DNA of 64,000 bases from the NCBI GenBank assembly GCA_030267565.1, contig BRXU01000043.1, forward strand, positions 558,001-622,000. Direction: 5' to 3'. The position numbers and the translations under genes were made by a program. The notes under the pieces were generated by a model that worked only from the letters and a program-made list of their open reading frames with translations, was not told the DNA's origin and did no database searches. Below are positions 1-12,808 of this stretch, piece after piece. Within the stretch, counting starts at the first letter, position 1, and each line of letters begins with the position of its first letter. The stretch is from Pleodorina starrii. Lineage: Eukaryota; Chlorophyta; Chlorophyceae; Chlamydomonadales; Volvocaceae.

Positions 1-512
1 GCGTGCCGGGCCCTGCGCTCGGCTGCCGGGTCGGAGGCGCTGTGGGCCGCACAGATACACCGCGAGTTCGGAATGCAGCTGCCCTCGCCCTTGGCCCCGC
101 CCTCGGCCCCGCGTCCGCCAGCCCCGGGCACTTCACAACAGCCGCAGCTGCCGCAGCTGCCACAGCCGGCCTGGGCCCCGGTTGCTCCGGAACCAACAGG
201 GGGTGATGACGCCCCCCTAGCCGCCACCGACAACGACGATCCTAAACCCACCACCCCCGTAACGGCGGAGCCTTCGCTGCGGCCGGTCTCGCCTGCGGCG
301 AGTTCACTGTCACGGGCAGCAGCGGCCGCGGCGGCGGTGGAGCGCCACGAATCTGCCCAGTCTGCGTTCGGGCGGCTGGCGGTGGGTCGTCCGGACATCT
401 GGGCCGTCCTTGCACGTGTTGCCGTGTTGTCCTATCCTGTTGTTCCGCTTTCGGTTGGTCGCCGGAGAAGTCCCTCTCCTTCCTGCTGCCCCATTGCTTG
501 CCCGCTGCTTCC

Positions 513-553
<41 letters not shown>

Positions 554-3500
554 GAGCGTGCAGTACAAGATCCTGCCCTTCTGGGGGCCACCACCCGCCC
601 CCGCCCCCTCCCCCGCCCCCTTCCCCGCCCCATCGGTGCGGTATATCATCCATATTACCCTCCCCTCCCCTCCCCCCTCCCCTCCTCCCCCCTATCCTCC
701 CCTCCCCCGCCTGCTGCTCCTGCTGCTCCCCAGCTGAGCCCCCTCGCCCGGCACCTGCTGTACGTGAGCTGTTTCGAGCGGGTGGTGGGATCCGTCACGA
801 GCTGGAGAGTGAGGGTGGCGCTGCTGAGGAGGGGGAGGGGGAGGGCGGCCGGGAGGGAAGGGCCGCAGCCCGGGGGGACGGACAGCGCGGGTGCTGGTGC
901 TGGGGCTGGTGGTGGTGGTGCGGTGGAAGTGTTGCGCGTGTCGGAGTGTCGGTGCACGGGAGTGGCCCTCAACCCGCAGAGCGCGTGGCTGCGTTTCCGG
1001 CTGCCCGGCTGGGTGCGGACGGCGGCGGAGGAGCAGCCGGCGTGGGAGCCAGGTGGGTGGGGGGGGGGGGCGGGGTTAGGGCGGGTGCTAGGGCACGAGT
1101 GGCCGCAGGAAGTTGGGTTGTGGAAAATCAAACCGGGCGGGAAAGGGGTGGAGGGAGGGGTGCGGTGTGGTGGCATGCAGGGCCGTGGGTTGCCGAGGGA
1201 GCCCCCACCCCTCTCACCCCCGGGGGCGCGGGGGCGCGGGGTGATGGGGTGGGTCGGGCTTCTCCTGAAAGCCGCTATTCGGTTCGGGTTCGGGTTACGT
1301 GGCCTGGTAGCGCCGGCCCCGGCGCCTGCCCCGGATCATCACTCACCACTCACCACCATTGAACTTGATTGACCTCACCTCACCCCACCTCACCTCACCT
1401 CATCCTGGTTGGGCCCCGCTGCCGCCGCCGCTGCCGTCACCGGCGCACCCGCGCCCCAGCCGCCCACCCAATCGCACCGCATAACCGCATCAACCCCCCC
1501 GTGTGCCGCCACCGCCACCGCCCCCGCAACGGAGCCTCTCTGTAGAGTGAGGTCTTCATCGCCAACTCGCCAACATACCACATATCACACACATGCATAC
1601 ATACCCACTCACTGACCCGGACGCACCCTTCGCACCCTTCGCAACCCGTCATCCGCCCTCCCCCATCCGCATACCCTACCCCCCTTCCCACTCCCCCTTC
1701 AACCCGCCCGCAGCACCAGTCTTCCTTAACCCCCTTTACCCAAACCTGCAAACCCTCCCCCCCTGACTTGTGCACGGGGTGATCGGGGGGTGCACAGGCG
1801 ACACGTGCAGCGGCAGCGGGGGCGCATACGGACAGGAAGGCGAGCCGTACATGGTGAGGCTGTCGTACGTAATTGCCGGTAATCATGCCGTACATGTTGT
1901 GGGTTGTACGTACGGTAATAGGCGAACGGTAAGGACTGGTCACTGGGCGGCTCGGGGGGATTTCCGCCGGCTGATGGGTCCACACCCGTGTGCAGTGCTG
2001 TGAGGGCCGTGGGGGCTGTGTTATGTATGTTACAGTGTGGGGGGCTTTCTGGGCCCATGGGGGCCTGTGCGAGGGTGGGGAGGAGCTCGGGGAAAGGGGC
2101 GGGGGTGCGCTGAATCGTTTCAGCGGCGGATGTCGGCCCACTTGTTGCGGTGAGGGGCATTGCACGTGCGTACGTGTGTGCGTGCATGTGCGCGCTAACG
2201 GAAGTAGCCTCTCCTCGCCGCTCACGATTACCAACCGCCAACCGCCAACGTCCGCAGGAGTTGACCGTTTTTGCGGAGAGCCGGGTCCCTAACTCCTGCG
2301 GCGGCAGCGGTGAGGGGCGCCTCAGATGGCCCGCCATGCATAGCAGCCCCTTTCGACTGCCGCAGGTACGGCATTGTACGGCAGGCAGGGGTCGGCTGAT
2401 GGCGTGGTCAGGAGGCGTGGTCAGGAGGCGATAGGGAGCAACGGACCTTTAGGATGAATGGGGATGGGAGGGGGAGCGGGAAGGGGGAGGGCAGGGGAGG
2501 GGCGGCGCACTGCAGTGCCATGCTGTTGAGCTGAGCTGAGCTGAGCTGAGCTGAGCTGAGCTGAGCTTACCCTCCATTGCGGCTCAATTGGCTCTCTGGC
2601 GGCTGACTCTGCGCACGAGCCTGACTGACTGTCTGACTGACTGGTAAATTGACTGACTTACTGACTGCGCGGTGGCGGCTCTGTTCCAACCCCACTTGCC
2701 ATCCCCCCACAGCCCATCCTTCACCACACCTCCTCGAATACGGAGATCCCCCCCTGGACCCCCTCGGCCACAACATCCCAATACCCCCTCCTGGTCTTTA
2801 TCACGGCTCCGGTTGTCTGGTTCCTTCCATCCACTTGCAAAACACTCTCACTCGCCCCCCTCCCCTCCCCTACTCCCTTCCTTCCCCACAACCCAACCCC
2901 CAACCCCCGCCCCCCTACCCCTGCCCCTCCTTCCCCCTCCCCCCAGGGAGACCGGATGCGGCTGCTGCAGAGTCACGTGGAGGGTGAGGGCCGTGGAGGG
3001 AGGGGGGGTTGGGAGGGGAGGGAGGGATGGGGGCCCGAGGAGGAGGGGTTAATTAAAACGGCCCGGGGAAGGACATACATGACAGTGCGGTGTGGCGGGC
3101 TGGGCGAGAGGGGAGGAGGAGGAAGGGGGCGGGGCGGTTAGCTGGAGGACGCAGTGGGACGCAGTGACGGACCAGTGCGGGGGTTTGTGCCTTCCTTCCC
3201 TCCTTCCTTCGTCCAGCGGTGGAGGTGGAGGGCCCGGTTGGAACCCCGCCTCAGCCTCAGCCTCAGCCTCAGCCTCAGCCTCAGCCTCAGCCTCAGCTTC
3301 CGGAGTACACCTCGCTAAACTGGCACCGGCGAGTGGAGGGACGGGGGGCCGGGGGGGTGAGCTGGTCGGCTTACTGGGTTGACCGCCCGCCCGCCCGCCC
3401 GCCCGCCCGCCCGGCTTGCGGTCTGTGGCTGTCCGCTCACCCTTCCCCGCATCCCACCCACCCACCCAACGGCCCGACTGACTGACTGACTGACTGACTG

Positions 3501-6500
3501 GTCGGCTGTACGGCTCTTACGGCAACAGGCTTGTACGTGTGGGATGACGAAGACGATGGTGATGGAGAGGAAGACGACGAGGAAGAGGGAGACGACGAGG
3601 ACGACGGAGAGGCGGACGAGGACCCAGAGCGGGAAGGGGATGGCGTGCACAAGGGCCGGGGCCAGGGGCCCGCCCCGCCCTCCCCTGGCTTGTCTCCTCC
3701 CCCTCCCCCTCCCCCTGCCCGCCCTCCCCGCCCTCCCCGTCCTCCCCTCCATCTGGCCGCCTACCTGCACTACGAGCAGCTGCTGCCCGTGTGCCCCCCG
3801 CAGCTGATGCAGCAGGTGACCAACGGGGGGGGGGCATGAGGACATGGGGAGGGGGGAGGGGCACGGCAGGAGGGCTGAGAGGGATCCGGAGAGGAGAGGG
3901 GCATTGGGTTGCGGTCGGGGGACGGGGCCCCAGGGGAAACGGGACCACTGGGGGTGCGGGGTCATGTTGGGGGTCATCTGAAGGGATGCGGCTTCTCCGG
4001 AGGGGCTGGGGGGCTCCCTGCTGCTCCTCTCCTCCTGCACACCCCCGCCGTCACTCCACATAACAATAATGATCCGCTCCCCACACTCCCCTCCCCTCCT
4101 CTTCCCTCCCCGTATCTCCCCACCACCACCACCACTACCGGGTCGCGCCCCGCCCTCTTGCAGGGCTGCCTGGCCCTGGCCCTGCAGCCGCCCCCGCCCG
4201 CCCACCCGGGGACTTCGAACTTCGCCGCCCGCATCAGTGGAGGGGGACAGCAGCGCCCGGACCCGGGCACCTCGCTGCCTGATTCCGGCCCCTCCACCTC
4301 CACCTCCACCTCCGTCTCACACACGCGGCCCGATGTGAAGCACCACCCCTCGGGCACAGTCGCGGCCCCTGCGATCTCAACCGCTGCCGCCACCACCACC
4401 ACCACCAGCAGTCCGGTGGCTCCTGCGGCGGCGACAACAGCGGTCTCAGCACCGCCACCACCACCACCTCCAGCTGTCGCTGCGAGCACCGCTGCCACCG
4501 CCGCCTCCTCTGCGGCGCCCCCCGCCCCCTCCCCCTCCCCCTCCCTGCTCCTCTATCTCGACTGGAGCCTGCTGCCCACGGCCACCAGCCCCGAGGGGGA
4601 GGCAGCGGGGGTGGCTGGCGGCGGGGGCGGCGGAGGCTGGGTGGCCGGATGCGTCGTACGGCTGTGGTTGGATGCGGCTGCGGCGTCCCCAACCCTGCAG
4701 CGCCCGGGGCCCGGCGGCACCGTACCTGCCGTACCTCCGGGGCTTGTGTCTCCGCCGCATCACCGCAGCGTGCAGTGCGCCGTTGGGGACAGCCGTCGGG
4801 GCGATGTCGTACTGCTGTCGCCGCCGCCACCCCCGCCACCCATCCGTGCGACTGGAGGCGCGGCCAACAACTCCTTGGCCTCCGCTGCCGCCGCTGCTGC
4901 CGCCGCTGCTCCGTCTTCGGCCCCTGGGGCGGGCGGGGGGGCGGTGACCTGGGAATCGGCCCCCGAGCAGGAGGGGCGGGGAGGGAGAGGCGGGGCGGCG
5001 GCGCAGCTGGCGGCGGCCTGGCAGCGCGCATTCGGTCCGCGCCGGGTGGGGGCCCTGGATCCGGACGGATTTGCGGCCGGTGCCGACTTGGGGGTGCGTG
5101 GGTTGGGGAACGGCGGCTGTCGTGGCGGCGGTCAGGCCACCGAAAGAGCCGCCGCCGCCACCACCACCGCTGGCGGCCCGTCAGGCGATGGCGGCGAGGT
5201 TGGCGGCGGTGGCGATGGCGGCGCTGCTTCTCCGTCAGGGCCGGTTCATGCCGGCGGCTCTTCCGCCGCGGGTGTCGGAGCAGTGGTTGCGGAGGCGGCG
5301 GAGGCGCAGCGGAACGCCGAGGCAGCCATTCGCCTGAGGGTAAGCTGACCGACACACCCACCGGACTGCACCCCGGGTGGAGCGGATTGACATCGCTGCC
5401 TGAGTACATGAATGTGTCGGCCCTGAAGACGTGTGCGCCACAGCGGCTGCGCTCTCCCCCCTCTCTCTTCACCCCTCCGGTGCCCCCCTCTTTCCCAACT
5501 GCCGCCTCCCCCCTCTGGTTGGCAACACCCCCCCTCCCCTCCCCTCCCCCCCCCCCCCCAGGCGCTGTGCGACGGCTCTGCCCCTCTGATGGTGGATCTG
5601 GCTCTGCTGGATCCCACCGGGGGGGGGAGGGGCAGGGTGCGGCTGGGAAGGTGGGTGGGTGGGTGGGTGGGTGGGGGCGGGGAAGAGGGAGGGGGGCAGT
5701 GGCGGGGTTGAGGAAGTTGGTTGGGTTGGGTGCTGCTGCTGCTGTCACTGAGGCCCCTACCCCATCCATCCTGACGCCAGAGGACCCACCCACCCAACCA
5801 CGCACCCAACCAACCAACCAACCAACCAACCGTACAACCCTCCTACCAACCAACCAAAAACCAACCAACCACTTACCCACCCAACCGCCCCGCCCAGCAA
5901 ACTACCCCGCCCAGCCATCCGCCTCGCCCAGCCACCCACCCACGGACCCACCCATCCCCCGACCTCACACAGGCTTTCTCTCCTCTCTCCTCCCACGCCG
6001 TTGCACGGTTATGCATCCGCCCATTTGCCGCCCTGCGCCACCGGACCGCACACCAGTTGCTTTACCCGCCCGCATTACCCTCTCCGCCCCTAATACCCTA
6101 ATTCCATCTTCCGTCCCTCTTCCTGTCCCTCCCTCTCTCCCCCCCTCCTCCCGGGCCGTTCTTATTACCCCCCCTCCTCCTCCTGCTGCTGCTTGGTTCC
6201 CCCCTCCGCAGGTGCGGCGTGGAGATGTGGAGCGGCGGCCAGGAGGAGGAGGGCGATGGGGGGGTCCAGGGAGGGCCCCCCTCGGGCTCCGTGTCGGTGC
6301 ACTTTCTGCTGGATCAGCTGCCGCCCCGCCTGCAGTCGCTGTGGGACAACCGACTGAGCATCCAGTGGGGGGGAGGGGGAGGGGGAGGGGGGCCGGCTGC
6401 GGCTGGGACCGGTGGGGGCGAGGGCGGGGAGCGGTCTGCTTCTCCTCCGCCCCCCTGGGTGCGGGTGTCGCTCCAAATGCCCCTGCGGAACTACGAACTG

Positions 6501-6512
6501 TGCTGCACATGA
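1..6512 (+). CDS. unrecognised low-complexity multi-exon gene, 5' end outside window
   Basis: I do not recognise this protein. GT-AG exons with compatible phases are 1-381, 564-635, 734-1052, 3217-3356, 3529-3815, 4164-5339, 5562-5650 and 6212-6512 (stop TGA). At least one exon between 1052 and 3217 is unresolved; about 2947-2988 is a candidate. The last three junctions are the firmest, phase 0 then phase 2, joining IRLR to ALCDGSAPLM and then to CGVEMWSGGQ. Visible content includes QPQLPQLPQP near the start, an acidic stretch starting YVWDDEDDGD, long Pro, Ala, Thr and Gly runs, and more ordered segments such as LARHLLYVSCFERVVG, LYLDWSLLPT and the C-terminal VSVHFLLDQLPPRLQSLWD. The ordered segments suggest a large scaffold or regulatory protein, but no family can be assigned. 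Exon-borne microsatellites may make the length polymorphic. Confidence 0.6.
514..552 (+). repeat. (CTG)13 microsatellite
   Basis: Thirteen uninterrupted CTG units lie just before the proposed splice acceptor at 562-563, so they probably sit in the intron. Long open frames crossing them read poly-Leu, poly-Cys or poly-Ala. Confidence 0.9.
2527..2566 (+). repeat. (TGAGC)8 microsatellite
   Basis: Eight perfect TGAGC pentamers in an intron of the first gene. Confidence 0.95.
3249..3296 (+). repeat. (CCTCAG)8 hexamer repeat, probably exonic
   Basis: Eight perfect CCTCAG units lie inside the exon proposed at 3217-3356. They would encode Ala-Ser repeats in the chosen frame, or Pro-Gln in the alternative frame. 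A hexamer keeps frame when it expands or contracts. Confidence 0.9.
3384..3500 (+). repeat. (CCGC)n followed by (GACT)n
   Basis: A tetranucleotide CCGC/CCCG run at about 3384-3413 and a GACT run at about 3476-3500 flank a short spacer in the intron before the acidic exon that starts at 3529. Confidence 0.85.
5805..5880 (+). repeat. (CCAA)n-rich intronic repeat
   Basis: Imperfect CCAA tetranucleotides, preceded by (GGTG)n around 5650-5680, fill part of the intron between the last two exons of the first gene. Confidence 0.8.
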
Positions 6513-8492
6513 CGCCGCCGCCGGCCGGGCAGAACAGGGCAGGGCAGGACCCGGCACCAGCCTCCAGGAGGAGGAGGGGGGGGTAAGGGGGTAAGGGGGT
6601 AAGGGGGAAAGGACTGGGGGTTGGGGCGGTTGACAGGTGGGAGCGGAGCGGACGGGAGGACTGGCGCCGCGTGTGTGTGTGTGAGGGGGGGTTGCGGTTG
6701 AGTTGTGAACTGTTGTGTGGAGGGAGGGTCCGGACACCCCAAGGGCCGCCGCTGCTGCCGTGTCACGTGATGTGATGTGATGGGATGGGTGAGATCTGAG
6801 GAAGCAGGGCGGCCTGAGCCGCTGCGGACTGTGGAGAGGGTGGCGGGGATGGCGCGGGTTGTGGTCGCATGCTGCGGTTGCGGAGGGCCGTGGGGTTGTC
6901 GTTTGTGGAGGTGCTGCGGAGGGCTCTGCAGGGGAGGGGAAGGGAGGGTGCGTCGGGACACGTCCGTCCGATGACGGCGCGTGTATGAACAGAGCGGGGC
7001 GGCTGAGAGTGCGGCTGAGCTGGACGTGGGGTTTGCGAACAGGCGCCTGATACCCGGGTGGCGAGGGGGTGGCGAGGGGGGCCGCAGCGACTGGACGTTG
7101 GCGCGGCGTCGGTGCCCGGGCGGCTGGGGGTGGCTGCGTCGCTGTGGCTGCTGTGGCCGCTCGCAGCGCCAACGCCCCCGGGACCTCGGTCTGAACCCGC
7201 ACCGCTGTGTGTGTGTGTGTCTGTGTGTGAACCCCTACGTGTGTCTCTCCGCGGGCTGACAGCTGGGACCGCTGGGACCGGCAGCTGCAGCAGGTAGCGG
7301 CGGCCCATCAACAGCAGCAAGGCGGGGAACGAGGGCCGGGGCTTGCTGAGTGCTGCTGTGGAGGGGTTGCAGAACTGCGACCGGGGGAACAGAGTACTGG
7401 CCAAAGGGGCTGTAGCCACCTCCTCCACGCTGTGAATCGCCTCGGCCTCCGCCTCTGTGTTTGCCAGCGACTGGCTTGCTCCGAAAACGGGTGGGGCACC
7501 TGAGGGGGGCGACGGTCTCGTGCGCGTGACGCCGCTGCATCACCGGCTCCCGTGCAACCCGGTGGAAGGGCTCCCGTGCAACCCGGTGGATGAAAACGGC
7601 AAGTGTGCAATGCTGCATGAAACGCCATGAAGGGGCCATGGTACCGGTACCATATTCAGCGGGTTCTCCACTGGCTCAATGGGTCGCCGGTGCGGATTTC
7701 AACATGGATGCCGACGGAAGCCCAACAGGACAGCAGCCCCTGCCTGTCTGTCTGTCTGTCTGTCTGTCTGTCCCGGACTCGCGGGGCACAGGCACATTCC
7801 GTTCTGGTGTGTGTGGGCCCTTGGGGGCCACAGCACACGCCTTCACCTACACGCCAACCGGGGGGCGGATGCAGTGCAGTCCACCCAGCCAACCAACGTA
7901 CCCAACCGGCAGGAGATCGGGGCGCAGGACGAGCCCCGGCCACCCCTCCACGGGGCCCAGGGGCACCTGGGTACCTGGCCCGGCACTCGGCAGCTCCCCT
8001 CGCCCACCTCCCGGATATAACTGAAGGATTGAAGAACCGAAGGGCTGCAGGAGCGGAACCGCAACCGCCACATCGGGCGGGTCGACGCCGCCTAGAGCCC
8101 AACCGGCAGAAGGGTACACGACCGCAGCAGATTCCAAGAACATGGGAGGGGGGCACCAAAGTAACCAATTGGTCCGCCGACGCACACGTCCATGCCCGTC
8201 ACAACGAACGAACGTAAGAAGGACCGACTGCCCCCCCCCCCCTACCGACTGGCCGGTCCCCAGCGGCGGACTGGGCGGCACTTGGGTGGATGGACGGACG
8301 ATTTACCAATCATCGTTGGCCTACACAACAAACCTGTACCTCGCCCCCGAGGCAGGCAGGTACCCCCTCCCCCCTCCCCCTTCCCTGTTCAACATCCCTC
8401 CTCCCCTGCTCAGTCCCTGCCCTCAGCCTCATCCCCGCTGCCCCCGCCCCCTCCACCTCCACCTCCCCCGCTGCTGCCCCCCTGCTGCTGCT
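6513..8492. other. convergent intergenic region
   Basis: This lies between the stop codons of two convergent genes and should hold both 3' untranslated regions. Short repeats are visible: GTAAGGGG units at about 6582-6606, a GT run near 7206-7230, a 20-bp duplicated phrase at about 7548-7590, and (TGTC)n at about 7742-7770. Open frames here show no recognisable motif. Confidence 0.5.
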
Positions 8493-11400
8493 TCAGCCCC
8501 GGGGCAGCGGCCTCCCCGACGGCCACGTGGTGTCCTTCACGGGCTCCAACATCCGCAGCACCTCCCCCAACACCTCATCATCATCGGAACCATCGGAACC
8601 ATCACCCCCCGCCCCTGTCCCCAGAGCCCTCATCGCTGTGTCCACATTTGCGTCCACCACCTCGGGGGAGGCCATCCCCACCAGAGTGGAGGACACGTCG
8701 GGCTGCCTGCAGAGAGGGAGGGGGGGGGAGGGGGAGGGAGGGAGGGGGTGACAAAGTGTGTGTAAGGCGGGAGGTACAGAGGGGGCAGGGGGGACCGTCC
8801 TTGGCGGTGGGGCTTCCACGTTCACTGCATTGGGATCGTGAGGGGGTGGGGCCTTATCCGGGTAGCGGGTAGCGGGCAGCCCCGCGGCCCCGCCCTCTCC
8901 ATCCTGGTCCCCCCCGCGCTCGGCCTGGCTCGCCCTCTCCCTCCCTCTCCCTCCCTGCGTGTAAAGCCCTCCAACCCTCCAGGTTCCCGCCCCTCCGAGC
9001 ACCAACTTGATTCGGCCAAACCCTTAACCTTGGGCTCTCGGCGTTGCGCCTTTCCCCCCCCTTCCCGGGCTCCATAACCCCTCCTGCCGCCCATACGACC
9101 CCGCCCCCTGACTGGCATTGAGCCGCAGTCAGCGGTACTGGCCTCGAGCCGCCGGGGATGCGCCCCACCACTACCACGACCACTACCAACAAAAGCCGTC
9201 GAACCCACCTTCCCTCCTCCGTCCCCGAACCCGTACCCGAACAGCGTCTCTCTCAAATTGAGAGTCTCAGCCACATCATGAGGATACTGGACTATCGGCA
9301 TGTCAATACCGCTGTAGGCAAACCGTCAACCGGCACCAACCCGCGTCTGCCGATGCGCACCCTCCCCCCACCAGCAGCCACCTCCGGCGCCCTCCTCTTG
9401 CCTCACCTGAGTGCGAAGCCCAGCCCCAGCGCCGCAATGTCCCGCCCCCGGGCCGCCGCGTGAGCCGCCGCCCGCGCCGCCGCCTCCCTCAGCCCCGGCG
9501 GTGCGGGGTGCCAGTCGGGGGGGCCTCCCCGGGTGAGCAGCCCCATGGACAGAGGGGAGGCGTTGATAAGGCCCACACCCCGGGAGCGCAAGTACGGCAC
9601 ACTACCCAACAGGGTTGTGTCGTTCAGGCAGTAGTGGCAGTACGACAACACCACGTCCACGGAGCCTGGGGGAATAACGGGGGGGGGCGTGAGGGAGTGA
9701 AGTTGATGGTGGGGGGGGGGGGCAACGGGTGTAGTTAGGTATGGCTATGCTTTCCGTACTTTCTGGTATGCATCGGGGAAGAGAGACTGCGGAAGAGCCC
9801 TCGAGAAGCCACTGCCGCCACTGCCGCTACTGAACCTGTGCACCTCGGCAGACCCCCCCCCCCGAGCAAACCCACACACAGGCGGGAGCCCCAAGCGCGA
9901 CAACGCCGCCACCGGTACTGCACTGGGTCCGGGTCCCGGTGCTCCCACGATCCATACGCATATCCGGCCCCAGCTTCCCTTCGCCCCGCTCTCGGCCTAC
10001 AGCTGCTGGCCCACATCCCCTCCATCGCCTGCCATACGACCCTCCCGCGAGCCCCGAAACCAGCAACACCAAAAAACCCAAAATCGTTCCGCGCCTACCC
10101 CCCAACTCTTGCCCGGTTCCGCCCAACCCCCCATAACCTTCCTCCCCCCCAGCACCCTAAACCCCCCCAGCACCCCCTCCGAGCACCCCACCCGGCTCCG
10201 CCCGGTCCAGCACGTAATGGAACGCCTCCAGGGGCAGTCCCGTGATGCCCACATGTCGTACAAGACCCTGGTTCCGGAGCTGGGCCAGTGCAGGGAGGGT
10301 CTCGTTCACGATCTGTGGCAGCGGGGGAGAGGGGGCGGGGCGGGGAGGGAAAGAGGGAAAAAGAGCGGAGGGAGAGGGGCAGGGGTTTGTGTGGTGGGAG
10401 GAGAGGCGGGCGGGCGGGCGGGCAGGCATCATCAGATGTAGCGACTACTGCCTTGTAGCTTTGGGTCCCGACCAGGTCAGTCCCAACGTCTTGACTCAAG
10501 GAACTCAGACACCCAACAACAAGAGGTTATGGGGCACCCAAGTACCTTATCTCGGGGGCCTCGTCAAAGGGCCCAATCAAGGGGCTAGGGGGTTAGGGGG
10601 CAGCCCTGCACAGCCCTGCACAGCTGCAAACCGCCGCCACCACCGCCGTACAACAAGCGGATGAAAACCCACACGTCACCTTCCCCGCACCTCCGCACCT
10701 CCGCCCCCAAACCAGAACGCCGCCATTTCCCACCTCCTCTGTCGGGCCCCTCCCCGAATACCCGCTTCAGACCCCTTTCAAACCCCTTCCACACCCTAAG
10801 CCAAGCCCGCCGGCAAATCCCCCCTTTTTTCTCCGCTCTCCCCCCTTTCCCCGCCGTACTCTGCTAAAACCCTAAACCCCCCAACCCACCTGGTCCAGGT
10901 CCCCGAACTCGATGTCGTGGCACTGGATGATGTCAATGTACGGCACCTGCAACCGCTCCAGGGACTCGGCCACGCTGCGAGTCACTCGTGCGGCGCTGAA
11001 ATCAAAGTCCCGCGGGTCGGCTCCGTAGCGGCCGACCTTTGTGGAGAGCACTAGCTGGGAGCGGGGCAGGTCGCGGAGGGCCCGGCCCAGGACCTGCAGG
11101 GGGGGTGGGTGGGTGGGGCGGGGTCAGGGTTACGTGTGACATTGAAGGGGGGAGAGGGGCAGGGGAGGGGCAGGGGGAGGCCGGGTTCGGTGCTGGCAGC
11201 TGGCGCTGGTAGCGGGTGCAAGCTGCAAGGAGCTCGGGGGGCTGGTGGTGCAATGCACGGGTGCCGAGGAACTGAACTGGGAGGGGGGGGCCGGGGGGTT
11301 GAGGTTCCCCCCACCCCGCAGGGGAACAAGGTGGGTGTGGGTGTGGGTGTGGGTGGTCCCACCGCGGGGTGGACACACAACGCAGGCAACTGCCCCGGGG

Positions 11401-12808
11401 GGCTGGGCCCACACAGCTGGCTGGCCTCTGTACGGCTGCAGACCGCGCAAAGCCAACTCCCGCCCCCTCCGGCTACTTCGATTACCGTACGATGCCGTAC
11501 GATGCCGTATGATGTGAGGTCATGTGTCCTCCGAGCTTCCGCTCCCCCCACTGGCACTGGCAACCGCACTCGCACTCACAATATAACCTACCCCCAACCC
11601 CAACCCCCCCTCCCCCGCACCTCAACCCCCCCAACCCCCCGCCCCCCCCAGGTGCGCACCGTCTCCGACTTGGTGAGTCCGTAGTACGGCGATGTGTCGA
11701 AGAGGTTGACACCGCGAGCAAAGGCCCGGTGCACCGAGGAGATGGCCACAGACTCGTCAACATCCTGAGGGGTGTGTGTGGTTGGTGTGTGTGTCCAGGG
11801 GGAGGTGGCGGTGGCAGTGGAGGTGGCGGGTGGCAGCAGTGAGTGAGATTTGGTGCGAGTGAGTTTTTAAGCGGCTCGGGTGCGTGCGGCAGGAGGGCGG
11901 GAGGTAAGGACGGGTACAGACAAGGACACAACGCCCCGGGGGAGCAGCTGGCCTCCCAAATGACTCGCAAATGCGCGCGCTTTGTAAGGAGCTCACGACT
12001 CACTTAACTCTGGATGCCTTTACCCGTTCCCAGCTGCCTTACGGTGGAAGTGGTGGTTGTGGTGGTTGCGGTGGTTGTGGTGGTTGTGGTGGTAGTTGTG
12101 GGGGTGGCGAAAGGACATACACATCACATCATACAGACGCGTCTCGCCCGGAGACCGATTCGGACCACTGAAGCGGCCCAACCAACCAACCAACCAACCA
12201 ACCAACCAACCAACCAACCAACCAACCAACCAACCAGCCAACCAGCCAACCAGCCAACGAAGCCCACCAAGGACGAGTCACCGGTCCTTGCGCTGGCTGA
12301 GGGAGTTCAGTCGGTCCTAGGTTGCCTGATTGTTGGGTTACGGTCAGCACTGGGCCAAGAGAAGCGAAGGGAAGAGGGTCTGTGCTCCACGGACCTCACC
12401 CAGCCGGGGGGCCATGGGGGGACATGCGGCCTTGAACTCCGCTCCTGCCACTGGCCACTGGCAAGGAAGCCCAAACACCCTAAAACCCTCCCACCATTCG
12501 TTGCGGCTGCCAGAGTGGTCATGCCGTGCGACGGCGCTTCCCGGCCCTCTGGGTGGGGTGGCATGTCCCCTTGGGCCGGCTTCGTTAGGTTGCAACAACC
12601 CAACCCCCACCCCACCCAACCCCAACCCCACTCCTGGCAGTGCCGGCCCCCAGCCAGCCGGCCGCTCCCCTCCGCCGCGAATGCGCCCTACCCCGAATGC
12701 GCCGCCCAGCGGGGAGGCTCCGAAGCCCAGCACCGACACCTCCAGCCCCGTGTTGCCCAGGGGCCGCCGGGGGAGCAGCGAGGAAGCCGCGTCGCTGGCG
12801 TCGGTCAT
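8493..12808 (-). CDS. L-galactose dehydrogenase (aldo-keto reductase), ascorbate biosynthesis
   Basis: Six exons read on the minus strand: 12808-12692, 11764-11660, 11093-10890, 10312-10192, 9665-9407 and 8706-8493. All have GT-AG junctions and consistent phases, giving 339 residues and a TGA stop. The plant enzyme oxidises L-galactose to L-galactono-1,4-lactone with NAD in the Smirnoff-Wheeler ascorbate pathway. The N-terminus contains [20 protein letters not shown]. Aldo-keto reductase tetrad candidates are Asp62 and Tyr67 (FDTSPYYG), Lys93 (STKVGRYG) and His133 (QCHDIEFG). The middle ([33 protein letters not shown]) and the end ([12 protein letters not shown]) follow the plant L-galactose dehydrogenase pattern closely. 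A Gly/Asp/Ser-rich insert precedes the C-terminus. The start ATG is the first in frame with the conserved core. Identity rests on remembered family motifs; another sugar dehydrogenase of the family is possible but less likely. Confidence 0.93.
12050..12260. repeat. (GGTGGTTGT)n and (CCAA)n microsatellites
   Basis: A GT/GG-rich imperfect repeat at about 12050-12105 and a CCAA tetranucleotide run at about 12180-12255 occupy the first intron of the L-galactose dehydrogenase gene. Confidence 0.85.

Noticed and set aside
73..1362. 429- and 320-codon uninterrupted plus-strand frames
   Set aside because: They cross clear GT-AG introns and microsatellites. The conserved-looking text is better explained by spliced exons with matching phases.
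9180..9301. Minus-strand peptide beginning [16 protein letters not shown] as an extra L-galactose dehydrogenase exon
   Set aside because: The flanking exons join in phase directly and match the family without it.
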